The notes under the pieces were generated by a model. It saw only the letters and a program-made list of their open reading frames with translations, was not told the DNA's origin and made no database searches. The translations under genes and the position numbers were made by a program. Source: Pseudomonadota bacterium (GTDB taxonomy: Bacteria > Pseudomonadota > Alphaproteobacteria > Azospirillales > Azospirillaceae). Taken from it: a stretch of 64,000 nucleotides of DNA. Within the stretch, counting starts at the first letter, position 1. Each line of letters opens with the position of its first letter. Shown here piece by piece: positions 1 to 9,002 of the stretch. The stretch is from the NCBI GenBank assembly GCA_023411035.1, contig JAEYPE010000037.1, positions 12,478-76,477 on the forward strand. Reading direction: 5' to 3'.

Positions 1-1
1 T

Positions 2-661
2 GCCGCCTGGCTGTCGCTGAAGGTGGCGGCGATGTCGGCGACCGCATCGGTGGTTCTGGGCACCATCGCCGGTCTGGCGCTGGCGCGCTTCGGGCGGTTC
101 CGCGGGCGCACGCTGTTCGGCGGCATGATCACCGCACCGCTCGTCATGCCGGAGGTCATCACCGGCCTGTCGCTGCTTCTGCTGTTCGTGGCGCTGGAAC
201 AGGCCATCGGCTGGCCGGACGGGCGGGGCATGACGACGATCACCATCGCCCACACCACCTTCACCATGGCCTATGTGGCGGTCATCATCCAGTCGCGCCT
301 CGTCAGCCTGGATGAGAGCCTGGAGGAGGCGGCGATGGATCTCGGCGCCCGCCCGGCCAAGGTGTTTTTCGTGATCACCTTGCCGATCATCGCCCCGGCC
401 ATCGTGTCGGGCTGGCTGCTGGCCTTCACCCTGTCGCTGGACGATGTGGTGGTCGCCAGCTTCGTGTCGGGACCCGGCTCCACCACGTTGCCGATGGTCA
501 TCTTCTCCAGCGTGAAGTTCGGCATCAGCCCGCAGATCAACGCGCTGGCGACTTTGATGATGGTGGTGGTCGCAACGGGAATCTTCATCGCCAGTCTGGT
601 CATGGCTCGGCAGGAACGACAGAGGAAGCGGGACGAGCAAATGGCGGTGCAGGGGGGCTGA
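2..661 (+). CDS. potI: Putrescine/spermidine ABC transporter permease, PotI-like (5' end outside window)
   Basis: Inner-membrane permease of a polyamine ABC importer. The frame is open from the left edge, so the N-terminus is missing; 219 residues are visible. Several hydrophobic segments are present, and the EAA loop that docks the ATPase is clear (EEAAMDLGARPAKVFF followed by ITLPII). The sequence around TAPLVMPEVITGLSLL and SLDDVVVASF is typical of PotI/PotC permeases. The next gene on the same strand is agmatine deiminase, which leads to putrescine and supports a polyamine substrate. Substrate is inferred from family resemblance and context. Confidence 0.88.
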   Translation, partial: AAWLSLKVAAMSATASVVLGTIAGLALARFGRFRGRTLFGGMITAPLVMPEVITGLSLLLLFVALEQAIGWPDGRGMTTITIAHTTFTMAYVAVIIQSRLVSLDESLEEAAMDLGARPAKVFFVITLPIIAPAIVSGWLLAFTLSLDDVVVASFVSGPGSTTLPMVIFSSVKFGISPQINALATLMMVVVATGIFIASLVMARQERQRKRDEQMAVQGG

Positions 662-1072
662 AAAAGGCGCTGATCCCCCAGGTTACCCCGGAATTTCGCC
701 ACATAGGGGCCATGCCTAAGGCCGCAGACGGCGGGGGTGGCCGTTCGCTGTTGCATTTGCTATTATGCAGGCATCTGCAACAGCGAATGAGGCCGTATCA
801 TGCGTGCGCTCTTATGGTTCCCGATGCTTCGTCTTGGTTTTTCGTTGCCTTTTTCGGCGCCTGTGCGCCGCTATTCGGATCGCCCGCCCTCCCGCCATTG
901 AGCGGTCGAGCGCGTAGCCCTTCCGGGCGCTTCGGTGGCCCCTGATGGTGGCCGTTGCCAAATCCTCCGCTCCGTGGTTAGGGTGACCGTGGGTCCCGGG
1001 TGACGCCGTGACGACCCGCTTCGGCCACGCACAAGAGCCGGGCTTTTCAGGGATTTGGCAGGAGATTCAAAA
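662..1072. other. 411-bp intergenic region between potI-like gene and aguA
   Basis: No convincing gene was found. A short open frame at 712-945 has no ribosome-binding site or recognisable motif. The main structure is the inverted repeat at 744-787, listed separately. The rest is GC-rich, with a small GGCGCC-type hairpin near 854-868. The aguA ribosome-binding site lies at its right end. Confidence 0.5.
744..787. repeat. Perfect 12-bp-arm inverted repeat with 20-nt loop
   Basis: TTCGCTGTTGCA at 744-755 is exactly complementary to TGCAACAGCGAA at 776-787, with 20 nt between. No T-run follows on either strand, so it is not a standard intrinsic terminator. It could be a large operator, a structured RNA, or a decayed terminator of the potI operon. 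Confidence 0.6.
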
Positions 1073-2089
1073 ATGACGACACCGGCGGCGGAAGGCTTCA
1101 CCATGCCGGGCGAATGGGAACGGCACACACGCTGCTGGATGGCGTGGCCGTGCCGGCCCGAGACGTGGCCCGATGGGGCCTTCGACGCCGCTACCGCCGC
1201 CTACACCGACGTCGCGCGCGCCATCAGCCGGTTCGAACCGGTGACCATGGTTTGCGACCCCGCCGATGTCGCCGACGCCTCTCTGGCCTGCGGGCCGGGC
1301 GTCGAGATACTGCCCTTGCCCATCAGCGATTCCTGGATTCGGGACACCGGCCCCAGCTTCGTCACCGATGGGAAAGGGCGGTTGGCGGGAATCCATTGGC
1401 GTTTCAACGCCTGGGGCGGCAATTACCCGGACTGTGCCAAGGACCAGCAGGTCGGGCGCCTGATGCTGGAGCATCTGGGCCTGCGCCGCTTCGGAGCCCC
1501 CCTGGTGATGGAGGGCGGCTCCTTCCATGTGGACGGGGAGGGGACCCTGCTGACGACCGAGCAGTGCCTGCTGAACCCGAACCGCAATCCGAATCTCGGC
1601 AAGGCGGAGATCGAAGAGCTTTTGAAAGAGCATCTCGGCATCTCCGCGGTCATCTGGCTGGGCGAGGGCTATCAGGACGATGAGACGGACGGTCACATCG
1701 ACGAGATCGCCCTGTTCGTAAAGCCCGGAGTGGTCATGGCGATCACCACCGACGATCCCGGCGACGCCAATTTCAAGGCGTTCCAGGACAATCTGGACCG
1801 GCTGAAGCGCGCCCGCGACGCCCAGGGGCGGGAACTGGAGGTCATTCCGGTCCGCCAGCCGGCGCGGCGCGACGAAAACGGCGTGCGGCTGACCCTGTCC
1901 TATACCAACCTTTATATCGCCAACGGCGGTATCGTCATGCCGGCCTTCGAGGACTCCGCGGACGACGAGGCTTTCCGCATCGTGCGCCGAGCCTTCCCCG
2001 ACCGTGAGGTGGTTCAGATTCCGGCGCTCGACATCGTGCGCGGCGGCGGCGGCATCCACTGCATTACCCAACAGCAGCCGGCGGTTTGA
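1073..2089 (+). CDS. aguA: Agmatine deiminase
   Basis: Hydrolyses agmatine to N-carbamoylputrescine and ammonia in arginine-derived putrescine synthesis. The 338-residue protein has the peptidyl-arginine-deiminase fold signatures: SWIRDTGPSF, EGGSFHVDGEG, DGHIDEIALF with the catalytic His/Asp, and the C-terminal GGGGIHCITQQQP with the nucleophilic cysteine. The ATG at 1073 has an AGGAG-type site about 7 nt upstream and is preferred to an in-frame TTG at 1055. It lies downstream of a putrescine-type ABC permease on the same strand, but 411 bp away, so it probably has its own promoter. Confidence 0.93.
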   Translation: MTTPAAEGFTMPGEWERHTRCWMAWPCRPETWPDGAFDAATAAYTDVARAISRFEPVTMVCDPADVADASLACGPGVEILPLPISDSWIRDTGPSFVTDGKGRLAGIHWRFNAWGGNYPDCAKDQQVGRLMLEHLGLRRFGAPLVMEGGSFHVDGEGTLLTTEQCLLNPNRNPNLGKAEIEELLKEHLGISAVIWLGEGYQDDETDGHIDEIALFVKPGVVMAITTDDPGDANFKAFQDNLDRLKRARDAQGRELEVIPVRQPARRDENGVRLTLSYTNLYIANGGIVMPAFEDSADDEAFRIVRRAFPDREVVQIPALDIVRGGGGIHCITQQQPAV

Positions 2090-2125
2090 CGGCGCCGACA
2101 ATGCTCCTCAAGGATTGCGGGAGAA

Positions 2126-2150
2126 AGCGAAGGTGCCCGGCGCCTTCGCT
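2126..2150. other. Hairpin downstream of aguA
   Basis: AGCGAAGG (2126-2133) and CCTTCGCT (2143-2150) form a perfect 8-bp stem with a 9-nt loop, 37 nt after the aguA stop. No U-tract follows, so termination is possible but not shown. Confidence 0.4.
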
Positions 2151-2215
2151 CCGGAAGCGGCACCCGCGTCGATTCGAATCTTGAATTGGCAGCTGCATGA
2201 GCGCATCTTCTTAAT

Positions 2216-2515
2216 ATGCAGTTAAATCCGCTCAACCTGCCCCCGATGGCAAAGCCGCAGCCGCCGATCACACCGGCGATGCAAATGGCTTTGTCGCCCG
2301 CGGTTCAGGCGGCGCAGCAGACAACTCCCACCATCCGCACCCAGACGGTCCAGGCGCCCCAGGCGGTCGGCAAGACGGAGCAGACGCGGGAGACACGCAA
2401 CGCGACCCAGTCGGGGCAGGCGGTGGACACTCAGGCAGCAGCGGTTCAGGCCCGGACCAATGGCACCGGCTATGGCCGCAAGCAGCGCGGCTCGCTTCTG
2501 GACGTCAGCGTCTGA
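2216..2515 (+). CDS. Small hypothetical protein, Gln/Ala/Thr-rich
   Basis: I do not recognise this 99-residue protein. The N-terminus is proline- and methionine-rich, the middle is a low-complexity Gln/Ala/Thr stretch likely to be disordered, and the C-terminus is GYGRKQRGSLLDVSV. There is no signal peptide, membrane segment or cysteine. The ATG has no strong ribosome-binding site. It precedes the PP2C gene on the same strand by about 140 bp. The ordered basic C-terminal tail is the part most likely to be conserved. It is real if related genomes keep this tail. Confidence 0.5.
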   Translation: MQLNPLNLPPMAKPQPPITPAMQMALSPAVQAAQQTTPTIRTQTVQAPQAVGKTEQTRETRNATQSGQAVDTQAAAVQARTNGTGYGRKQRGSLLDVSV

Positions 2516-2655
2516 GGCGTTTTGCGCGTCCTTTCCCGCTGTTCAATGTGCGGTCTCTCGGCCATTATCCTGCGTGAAAGCCGCGGCGGTTTTTCGCGTT
2601 GCCGAAGGCTTTTGCCGGCAAGCTGGCTCGGCAGTAACGCGCTGGAGCTGTTCGC

Positions 2656-3456
2656 GTGATGCAGTCCGCCATAATCGACATGATCGCTGCCGGCCAAACG
2701 GATGTGGGCCGGGTCCGTTCGCGCAACGAGGATTTCTTCCACCTCGATCCGGCGCGGGGATTGGCTGTCGTTTGCGACGGGATGGGCGGCCACGCCGGTG
2801 GCGATGTCGCCAGCCGCACTGCGGTGGAGGCGGTGGCCGCCGTCATCGCCGCCCCTGACCGAGCCGAGGCCAACGGGAAGTCTCCGACCGTGGCGGAGGA
2901 GGAGAGGGCGGTGGCGGATGCCGCATCGCTGGCCCGTTCCGCCGTGGTGGCCGCCAACCGCCGCATCCAAGCCTTGAACCGGCAGCGTGGATTTGCCGAA
3001 GGGCGGGGTATGGGGACCACGCTGGTGGGGCTCTGGCGGGTGCCGGGAACCGGGCGCATGGTGGTCTTCCATGCGGGGGACAGCCGGCTGTACCGCCTGC
3101 GCGACGGCGAATTGCGGCTGATGACGCACGATCACAGCCTCTATCAACTCTGGCTGGACAACGGACGCCGTGGGCCGGCTCCCAATCGCAACATCATCGT
3201 GCGCGCGCTCGGCACCGGAGATCAGTTGGAGCCCGACATTGCCGTCCATGATCTTGCGCCGGACGACCTTTACCTTTTGTGTTCGGACGGGTTGACGGGC
3301 ATCGTGCCGGAGGGCGTGATCCAGCGGATTCTAACCCAGCAACCGCCGCCCACAGCCGAAGACGCCTGCGCCCGGCTGATCGATCTTGCCAACGGGGCGG
3401 GTGGGCCGGACAACATCACAGTCGTTCTTGCCCGATTCGTTCTTCTTCCGGCCTGA
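2656..3456 (+). CDS. PP2C-family serine/threonine protein phosphatase
   Basis: Metal-dependent phosphatase that removes phosphate from Ser/Thr in cytoplasmic proteins. The 266-residue protein is a single PPM/PP2C domain with all metal-binding motifs: RVRSRNEDFF, VVCDGMGGHAGGD, GMGTTLVGLW, FHAGDSRLYRL, LLCSDGLTG and GGPDNITVV. The GTG at 2656 has GGAG 8 nt upstream; an adjacent ATG at 2659 is an alternative start. No Ser/Thr kinase or FHA gene lies beside it, so its partner is elsewhere. It ends 13 bp from the convergent DUF4384 gene. Confidence 0.92.
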   Translation: MMQSAIIDMIAAGQTDVGRVRSRNEDFFHLDPARGLAVVCDGMGGHAGGDVASRTAVEAVAAVIAAPDRAEANGKSPTVAEEERAVADAASLARSAVVAANRRIQALNRQRGFAEGRGMGTTLVGLWRVPGTGRMVVFHAGDSRLYRLRDGELRLMTHDHSLYQLWLDNGRRGPAPNRNIIVRALGTGDQLEPDIAVHDLAPDDLYLLCSDGLTGIVPEGVIQRILTQQPPPTAEDACARLIDLANGAGGPDNITVVLARFVLLPA

Positions 3457-3469
3457 CCAAAGCGACCGG

Positions 3470-4330
3470 TCAGGGCGCCCTGGTTTTCAGAAAGCGCGCT
3501 GTGGCCAAGGTGGCCGGCGCGGCGCCGTCCAGCGCCTGTTTCAACGCGGGCAGATAAGACGCTGCCGATTCGGCTTCAGGCCGGGGGGACGCAAACAACG
3601 GCGCGGGGCTTGCGATCACGGTGATCAGTTCATGACCGAACGGTGGTCCGATGGTCCAGAACCGCCCACCGCCGCCGCGCTCTCCCAGCCGGCGGACCGC
3701 GCCGGAGACAACCCGGCTGCCGGTTTCCAGAGGATTGGGCAACAGATGGATCACGTTGCCGTCCGATGTGAAATAATCCACTTGAAGATGGGCTGGGAAA
3801 TCCGGGGCTGTTATGTCGAACACCAAATCCTGACCGCCCTTGAGCAGCGTTTCCTCGGGCGGCTTGAAGCGGATGGTCAAGGGCACCGGCGCGCTGGCAT
3901 TGGCGGTCCGGAGCGAACCGATCAGGGTCAGCGGCTCGCATAGGGCAGGGGAAGCCCGCTCGATATCGACGGCGGGGCGATGTCCCACGACGTACTCCTG
4001 GGCGAGCAGCACAAGACTGTCAGGATTGGTGTCGCCCGCCGACATGCCGGAAATGGCCACCCTCTGGTCCTTGCCGATCGCAACGTCCAACTCGGCGCAG
4101 TGGAACTCCGACAAGGCCGCACGCAGGGCGGACAGGTCCGGTACGGCGGGCATGGAGGGAACCGGTGGATCATCTGTCGCGGGGGGCGACGCGGGGAGCG
4201 ATTGTGCGGGAATATCTTGGCTTCCGGTGGAATCGGATGTTGCCGCTGCCGCTGCATGGCCATGCAAGACGGTCGCGGCCCCGATAACGGCAGCAAGCCA
4301 CCATATCCTCAGCGCGTGCTCGTCCTTCAC
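3470..4330 (-). CDS. Exported DUF4384-domain protein
   Basis: A 286-residue predicted periplasmic protein. The GTG at 4330 is chosen because it places a signal-peptide-like segment (IWWLAAVIGAATVLHG then AAAAA) at the N-terminus. A Pro/Ser-rich linker follows, then a DUF4384-like beta domain with LQVDYFTSDGNVIHLLPNP and IGPPFGHELITVIAS. DUF4384 modules often occur in proteins linked to Ser/Thr kinases or caspase-like proteases, which fits the convergent PP2C gene. Two cysteines (FHCAEL and ALCEPL) could form a disulfide. Function is unknown and the start is uncertain. Confidence 0.75.
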   Translation of the reverse strand: MKDEHALRIWWLAAVIGAATVLHGHAAAAATSDSTGSQDIPAQSLPASPPATDDPPVPSMPAVPDLSALRAALSEFHCAELDVAIGKDQRVAISGMSAGDTNPDSLVLLAQEYVVGHRPAVDIERASPALCEPLTLIGSLRTANASAPVPLTIRFKPPEETLLKGGQDLVFDITAPDFPAHLQVDYFTSDGNVIHLLPNPLETGSRVVSGAVRRLGERGGGGRFWTIGPPFGHELITVIASPAPLFASPRPEAESAASYLPALKQALDGAAPATLATARFLKTRAP

Positions 4331-4568
4331 CGTAACCTGTCCGTTGGGTATAGCTGTGGTTTTAAGTAGCGTGCATTCCTGGCGCCGCCAAGGGTGCGGA
4401 TAGAGCGTCGCGTCGTGCGGCAAAGCAATATCATATAATCAATATTATGGAAAATAATGCTAAAAAGAAGCGAGCAGGGCACCAAACCGTCCCTTCCTGC
4501 GTTCCGGTCGATGGACTATCGTCGCGGTTCGATCCCGTGTCCATTTCCTTCGATGAAGGCTGCGCCTT

Positions 4569-5744
4569 ATGGCTCGTTCCCCGTGGCTTCTCGGCCCCGT
4601 GCTGTCGCTCTGCCTGATTCCCTTCTCCACCATGGCCCAGACGCCGGATTGCGCGAAGCCGGCCAGCCGCGCCGACCGGACCATCTGCGCCAGCGCCGAT
4701 CTGAAGGTTGCCGCGGAGGATGTGGCGACGCTTCTGCACGACACGCTGGGCAACACGCCCGCCGAAGGCCGGGACGCCATTGATCGCGCGCAGACAGCCT
4801 TCCTGGCCGAGCGTGATGGAGCCTGCGCCGACAAATCCACCATCCCGGCCTGCCGGTCTCTATACGAGAAGCGCGCCGCCGACCTCGCCGGCCAGAATTC
4901 CGCGGCGCAGAAGAAACTGGCATCGGTCGTGGCCGGTATTCCGAAGGACCCGAAGGCCGCTGCCGCCGTATTACAGCGCTACAGCGGGGCCGCTGCCAAG
5001 GCGTGGCTGGTCTACCTCTACCAAAGCGGTACCGTGCCGGTGCCCGACAAAGACGCCACCTTGCGCAAACTGGTGGAGGAAATCCTAAAGCAGGATCTTC
5101 CGAAAGACCCGTATCTCCTTGAAGAAATGGCAAATCTTGGTGATGTCCCGAGCGCGCCGCTGGGCACCACGCTGCTGTTCCTTCGCCATGTTCTGTCCAC
5201 CACGGAGATGGATGCGCCCTGCTTCCTCTTTACCAAGCACGGACAACCGGCCTTCGAAGCCTTCGGCGCCTTCTGGGGCAACGCGCGCGACGAGACGCCC
5301 GGCCTGTGCCCTCCGCCATCGTCGGTGTTCGATCTGCCGGAATGGAAGGCAGTGGCCGCACAGATCGACCCGGCCATCGAACCGGCCCTGGCGGAGCGCG
5401 GCAGCATCCGCCACGGCTATGAGCGCCAGTTCGAGGTGGACGATCTTCAAGCATCTCTGGTGCCCAGCACCCTTCTGGAATCGCCCATGTCCGCGGAAGC
5501 CAAGAAAATGGCCGAGCAGCGTGGTAAGGCGGTGGCCGCATTCCGCTCCTGGAATGACTTCGACGTATGGCCGGAGAAGGCGTACCGCGCGACGGTCAGC
5601 GCCCTGCCCGCCGCCATCGCCGCCACATCAAAGCTTTACAGAGAGAAGTTCAAGTTGCGTCCACAAACTGCGGATGAGGCCGCGAAGGCCGCCGGAGACC
5701 GGTTCATCGCCGGGCGGCTGGGTCTCATCATGCCGGACGACTGA
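4569..5744 (+). CDS. Exported protein with LprI-like (DUF1311) N-terminal domain
   Basis: A 391-residue protein with a clear signal peptide (WLLGPVLSLCLIPF, cleavage near TMAQ). An N-terminal domain carries the cysteine pattern of LprI/DUF1311 proteins (DCAKPASRADRTICAS, GACADKSTIPACRSLYEKR), known from lysozyme-inhibitor lipoproteins. The remaining 270 residues are not recognised and have two further cysteines (APCFLF, PGLCPP). It starts 239 bp from the divergent DUF4384 gene, so both may share a regulatory region. A role in cell-envelope stress is inference only. Confidence 0.75.
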   Translation: MARSPWLLGPVLSLCLIPFSTMAQTPDCAKPASRADRTICASADLKVAAEDVATLLHDTLGNTPAEGRDAIDRAQTAFLAERDGACADKSTIPACRSLYEKRAADLAGQNSAAQKKLASVVAGIPKDPKAAAAVLQRYSGAAAKAWLVYLYQSGTVPVPDKDATLRKLVEEILKQDLPKDPYLLEEMANLGDVPSAPLGTTLLFLRHVLSTTEMDAPCFLFTKHGQPAFEAFGAFWGNARDETPGLCPPPSSVFDLPEWKAVAAQIDPAIEPALAERGSIRHGYERQFEVDDLQASLVPSTLLESPMSAEAKKMAEQRGKAVAAFRSWNDFDVWPEKAYRATVSALPAAIAATSKLYREKFKLRPQTADEAAKAAGDRFIAGRLGLIMPDD

Positions 5745-5781
5745 AGGCCGCCCTGCCCCGTCCGTTGGATGGTTCCAACGA

Positions 5782-6579
5782 TCAAAGCTCGATGACGAGC
5801 CCGTCGTAAGCGGGCTCGACACCGGGCGGCAGCAGGCGGCGGACCGTGTCGTAATCCATGGTCTGGTCCATGTGCGTCAGGTAGGCCCGCTTGGGGCGCA
5901 CCCGCGCGATCCATTCCAACGTCAGCGCGAGATGGGCATGGACCGGATGTGGCGGCTCCACCCGGGCGCAATCCACAACCCATACCTCAATGCCCTCCAA
6001 CGCCGCGAAGGCATCTTCATCCAATCTCACAACATCGGTCGAATAGGCAAATTTATCAAAACGATATCCGACGGTCTTCATATAGCCGTGGTCCTGGTCG
6101 AACGGCACGATCCGGTGGCCGCGCACGTCGAACGCTCCTTCCACGGCATGAGGCGACAGCACCGGACGGTAGAAGGGGTCGCCTGGACGCAACGGTTCGA
6201 AGCAATAGGAAAAGCGTCGCTCCAGTTCGGCCAGATCTCCGGCGCGGCCATAGGCGTCGATGGGGGCGTGCATCGCCCGGCACAGTTCCCGCAGTTCGTC
6301 GATGCCGTGCGAGTGATCGGCGTGGGGGTGGGTCCACAGAACGGCGTCGAGCCGCCGAACATCGGCGCCGATAAGCTGCTGCCGCAGGTCCGGCGAGGTA
6401 TCGACCAGAATGCTGGTGGCATCGCCCTGCCCCATCCCCCGCTCCCACTCCACCAGGATGGACGAGCGCAGGCGGTGATTCCGGGGGTTCGCCGGGTCAC
6501 AGGCCCCCCAACCGAGACCGATCACGGGAACGCCCCGCGATCCGCCGCAGCCGAGGATCGTGACCCGTTGCGAGGTCAT
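5782..6579 (-). CDS. MBL-fold metallo-hydrolase, PhnP-like
   Basis: A 265-residue metallo-beta-lactamase-fold hydrolase related to PhnP, which cleaves cyclic phosphodiesters. Metal ligands are visible in THPHADHSHGIDELR, and further ligands in FDQDHGY, YSTDVV and THMDQTMDYD. The N-terminal GCGGSRGVP is characteristic of the family. The start codon overlaps the tatD stop by 4 bp (ATGA), so translation is coupled. The phosphonate lyase operon is absent, so the substrate is more likely a general phosphodiester. Confidence 0.88.
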   Translation of the reverse strand: MTSQRVTILGCGGSRGVPVIGLGWGACDPANPRNHRLRSSILVEWERGMGQGDATSILVDTSPDLRQQLIGADVRRLDAVLWTHPHADHSHGIDELRELCRAMHAPIDAYGRAGDLAELERRFSYCFEPLRPGDPFYRPVLSPHAVEGAFDVRGHRIVPFDQDHGYMKTVGYRFDKFAYSTDVVRLDEDAFAALEGIEVWVVDCARVEPPHPVHAHLALTLEWIARVRPKRAYLTHMDQTMDYDTVRRLLPPGVEPAYDGLVIEL

Positions 6580-7373
6580 GCGGCGGCCTGACAGGGCGTG
6601 CCAGCGCGTGGGAACAGGCGGAAGAAGTTTTCGGTCGAAAGCCGCGCCAGTTCCGCCGCATCCACGCCTTTCACCTCGGCGACGCAGGCCGCGGTATGGG
6701 CGACGAAGGCCGGCTCGTTGCGCTTGCCGCGGAACGGCACCGGCGCCAGATAGGGCGCGTCCGTCTCCACCAGAATCCGGTCGAGCGGGACATCCTTCAC
6801 GATGGCGCGGAGATCCTCCGACTTCTTGAAGGTAACGATCCCGGACAGGGAGATGTAGAAGCCGAAATCCAGCGCCTCTTCAGCGAGTTGCCGCCCGGAG
6901 CTGAAGCAATGCAGCAACCCGTTCACCGGCTGTCCGGCGGCTTCCTCGCGGATGATCCGCATGGTGTCGTCGTCGGCGTCGCGGGTGTGCACGATCAGCG
7001 GCAGGCCGGTTTCCAGGCTGGCGCGGATATGCCGGCGGAAGCAGTCCTGCTGAACGTCCCGCGGGCTCTTGTCGTAGAAGTAATCGAGCCCGGTCTCGCC
7101 CAGCCCGATCACCTTCGGGTGCTTCGACAGCTCCACAAGGCGCTCGACGGTCACCAGCCCGATTTCCTCCGCCGCCTGATGCGGATGGACGCCGAGCGAG
7201 CACAGAACGTCGTCATACCGCTCCGCAACCGCCAGAATGCGGTCGAATCGCGACAGATAGGTGCAGATGGTCACCATCCGCCCCACCCCCGCCTGCCGGG
7301 CGCGGTCGACGACCGCGTCCAGCTCCTCGGCGAAATCGGGGAAGTCGAGATGGCAGTGGCTATCGACCAGCAT
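6576..7373 (-). CDS. tatD: TatD-family metal-dependent deoxyribonuclease
   Basis: A 265-residue amidohydrolase-fold enzyme. TatD proteins act as Mg-dependent DNases in DNA repair, and some act on D-amino-acyl-tRNA. Metal-binding motifs are DSHCHLDFP at the N-terminus, GLGETGLDYFYD, IVHTRDADDD, LLHCFSSG and ETDAPYLAP. It sits 6 bp after metG and upstream of the PhnP-like gene, a common alphaproteobacterial order (holB-metG-tatD-MBL). Confidence 0.92.
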   Translation of the reverse strand: MLVDSHCHLDFPDFAEELDAVVDRARQAGVGRMVTICTYLSRFDRILAVAERYDDVLCSLGVHPHQAAEEIGLVTVERLVELSKHPKVIGLGETGLDYFYDKSPRDVQQDCFRRHIRASLETGLPLIVHTRDADDDTMRIIREEAAGQPVNGLLHCFSSGRQLAEEALDFGFYISLSGIVTFKKSEDLRAIVKDVPLDRILVETDAPYLAPVPFRGKRNEPAFVAHTAACVAEVKGVDAAELARLSTENFFRLFPRAGTPCQAAA

Positions 7374-7379
7374 CGTTTC

Positions 7380-8930
7380 TCAGCTCTTCGCTTCATCCAC
7401 ATAGCGCGGGAACACGCCCTGCGGCGTGGGCAGCGGCGTGCCGGGGACCAGCGCCCCACCCGCCCCCAACCGGTCGAACCCGCGGGCATCCGGCCCCTGC
7501 GCCAACTGGTCCAGGATCTTGGCCGAGGCTTCCGGCATGATCGGCTGGGTCAGGATGGCGAGATGGCGGATGGTCTCGGCCAGCACATACAGCACCGTGG
7601 CCATGCGCGCCGGATCGGTCTTCTTCAACGCCCAGGGCGCCTGTTCGTCCACATAGCGGTTTCCGTCGCCGATGACCGCCCAGATGGCGTCCAGCGCCTT
7701 GTGGAAGGACTGCGACTGGATTTCCGCGCGGACGATGGACAGCAGGTTATGGGCGGCGCCGAGCAGCGCGTTGTCAGCCTCCGTGAAGGCGCCCGGCTGC
7801 GGCACGGCGGCCCCGCAGTTCTTGCCGATCATCGACAGCGAACGCTGAACGAGGTTCCCGTAATCATTGGCGAGGTTGCCGTTGATCCGCTGCACCATCT
7901 GCTTGTGCGAGAAGTCGCCGTCGTTGCCGAAGGGTACCTCGCGCAGCAGGAAATAGCGGGTCTGGTCCAGGCCGTAGGTGTTGACCAGCGTTTCCGGCGC
8001 GATGACGTTGCCCAGCGACTTCGACATCTTCTGGCCTTCGATGGTCCACCAGCCGTGCGCGAAGACGCGCTTCGGCGGGGCCAGCTTGGCCGCCATCAGG
8101 AAGGCCGGCCAGTAGACGGCGTGGAAGCGCAGGATGTCCTTGCCGACCATGTGCAGGTTGGCGGGCCAGTATTTGGCGTAATCGCCGCTCTCGTCGGGGA
8201 AGCCGACCGCGGTGATGTAGTTGGCCAGGGCGTCCAGCCACACATACATGATGTGGTCCGGATTGCCGGGCACCGGGATGCCCCACTTGAAGGTGGTGCG
8301 GCTGACCGACAGGTCCTTCAGCCCCGACTTCACGAAGGCGATGACCTCGTTCCGCTTGCCGGCGGGAGCGATGAAGTCCGGGTTCTGCTCGTAGAACTCC
8401 AGCAGGCGGTCCTGCCAGGCCGACAGGCGGAAGAAGTAGGACGGCTCCTCCACCCACTCGCACTCGGCGCCGGTCGGGGCGATCTTCTTGCCGGTCGGCG
8501 AGGTGGTCAGCTCGTCCTCGCCGTAGAACGCTTCGTCGCGCACGGAGTACCAGCCGGCATAGCTGCCGAGATAGATCTCCCCGGCGGATTCCAGCCGGCG
8601 CCACAGTTCCTGCACCGACGCGATGTGCCGCGGCTCCGTCGTGCGGATGAAATCGTCGTTGGAATAGTTCATCAGCGACACGAGATCGCGGAAGTTCTTC
8701 GACACGCGGTCGGTGAACTCCTGCGGCGCGATGCCGGCGTTCATGGCGGATTTCTCCACCTTCTGGCCGTGCTCGTCGGTGCCGGTGAGGAACTTCACGT
8801 CATAGCCGTCCAGCCGCATGAAGCGGGCCAGAACGTCACAGGCGAGCGTGGTGTACGCATGCCCGATGTGGGGCACGTCGTTCACATAGTAGATCGGAGT
8901 CGTCAGGTAATAGGTCTTCGACCCGGTCAT
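7380..8930 (-). CDS. metG: Methionyl-tRNA synthetase
   Basis: Charges tRNA-Met. The 516-residue class I synthetase has the HIGH-equivalent HIGHAYTT, the KMSKSLGN loop and the anticodon-binding helical domain. The knuckle region (YSVRDEAFYGEDEL) lacks the zinc cysteines, as in the short MetG2 form. There is no C-terminal EMAP dimerisation domain, in keeping with the length. The ATG at 8930 has AGGAG 10 nt upstream; a longer open frame to 8987 has no matching sequence. It lies between holB and tatD on the same strand. Confidence 0.95.
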   Translation of the reverse strand: MTGSKTYYLTTPIYYVNDVPHIGHAYTTLACDVLARFMRLDGYDVKFLTGTDEHGQKVEKSAMNAGIAPQEFTDRVSKNFRDLVSLMNYSNDDFIRTTEPRHIASVQELWRRLESAGEIYLGSYAGWYSVRDEAFYGEDELTTSPTGKKIAPTGAECEWVEEPSYFFRLSAWQDRLLEFYEQNPDFIAPAGKRNEVIAFVKSGLKDLSVSRTTFKWGIPVPGNPDHIMYVWLDALANYITAVGFPDESGDYAKYWPANLHMVGKDILRFHAVYWPAFLMAAKLAPPKRVFAHGWWTIEGQKMSKSLGNVIAPETLVNTYGLDQTRYFLLREVPFGNDGDFSHKQMVQRINGNLANDYGNLVQRSLSMIGKNCGAAVPQPGAFTEADNALLGAAHNLLSIVRAEIQSQSFHKALDAIWAVIGDGNRYVDEQAPWALKKTDPARMATVLYVLAETIRHLAILTQPIMPEASAKILDQLAQGPDARGFDRLGAGGALVPGTPLPTPQGVFPRYVDEAKS

Positions 8931-9002
8931 GTCAGCGGCTCTCCTGCGAATGCGCCGGCCCGGCGCTTCGCCGGTCCGGTGGACCATGTTGTGTCGTACG
9001 TG

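Noticed and set aside
712..945. Small open frame in the potI-aguA spacer
   Set aside because: No ribosome-binding site, composition unlike a protein, and it overlaps the inverted repeat.
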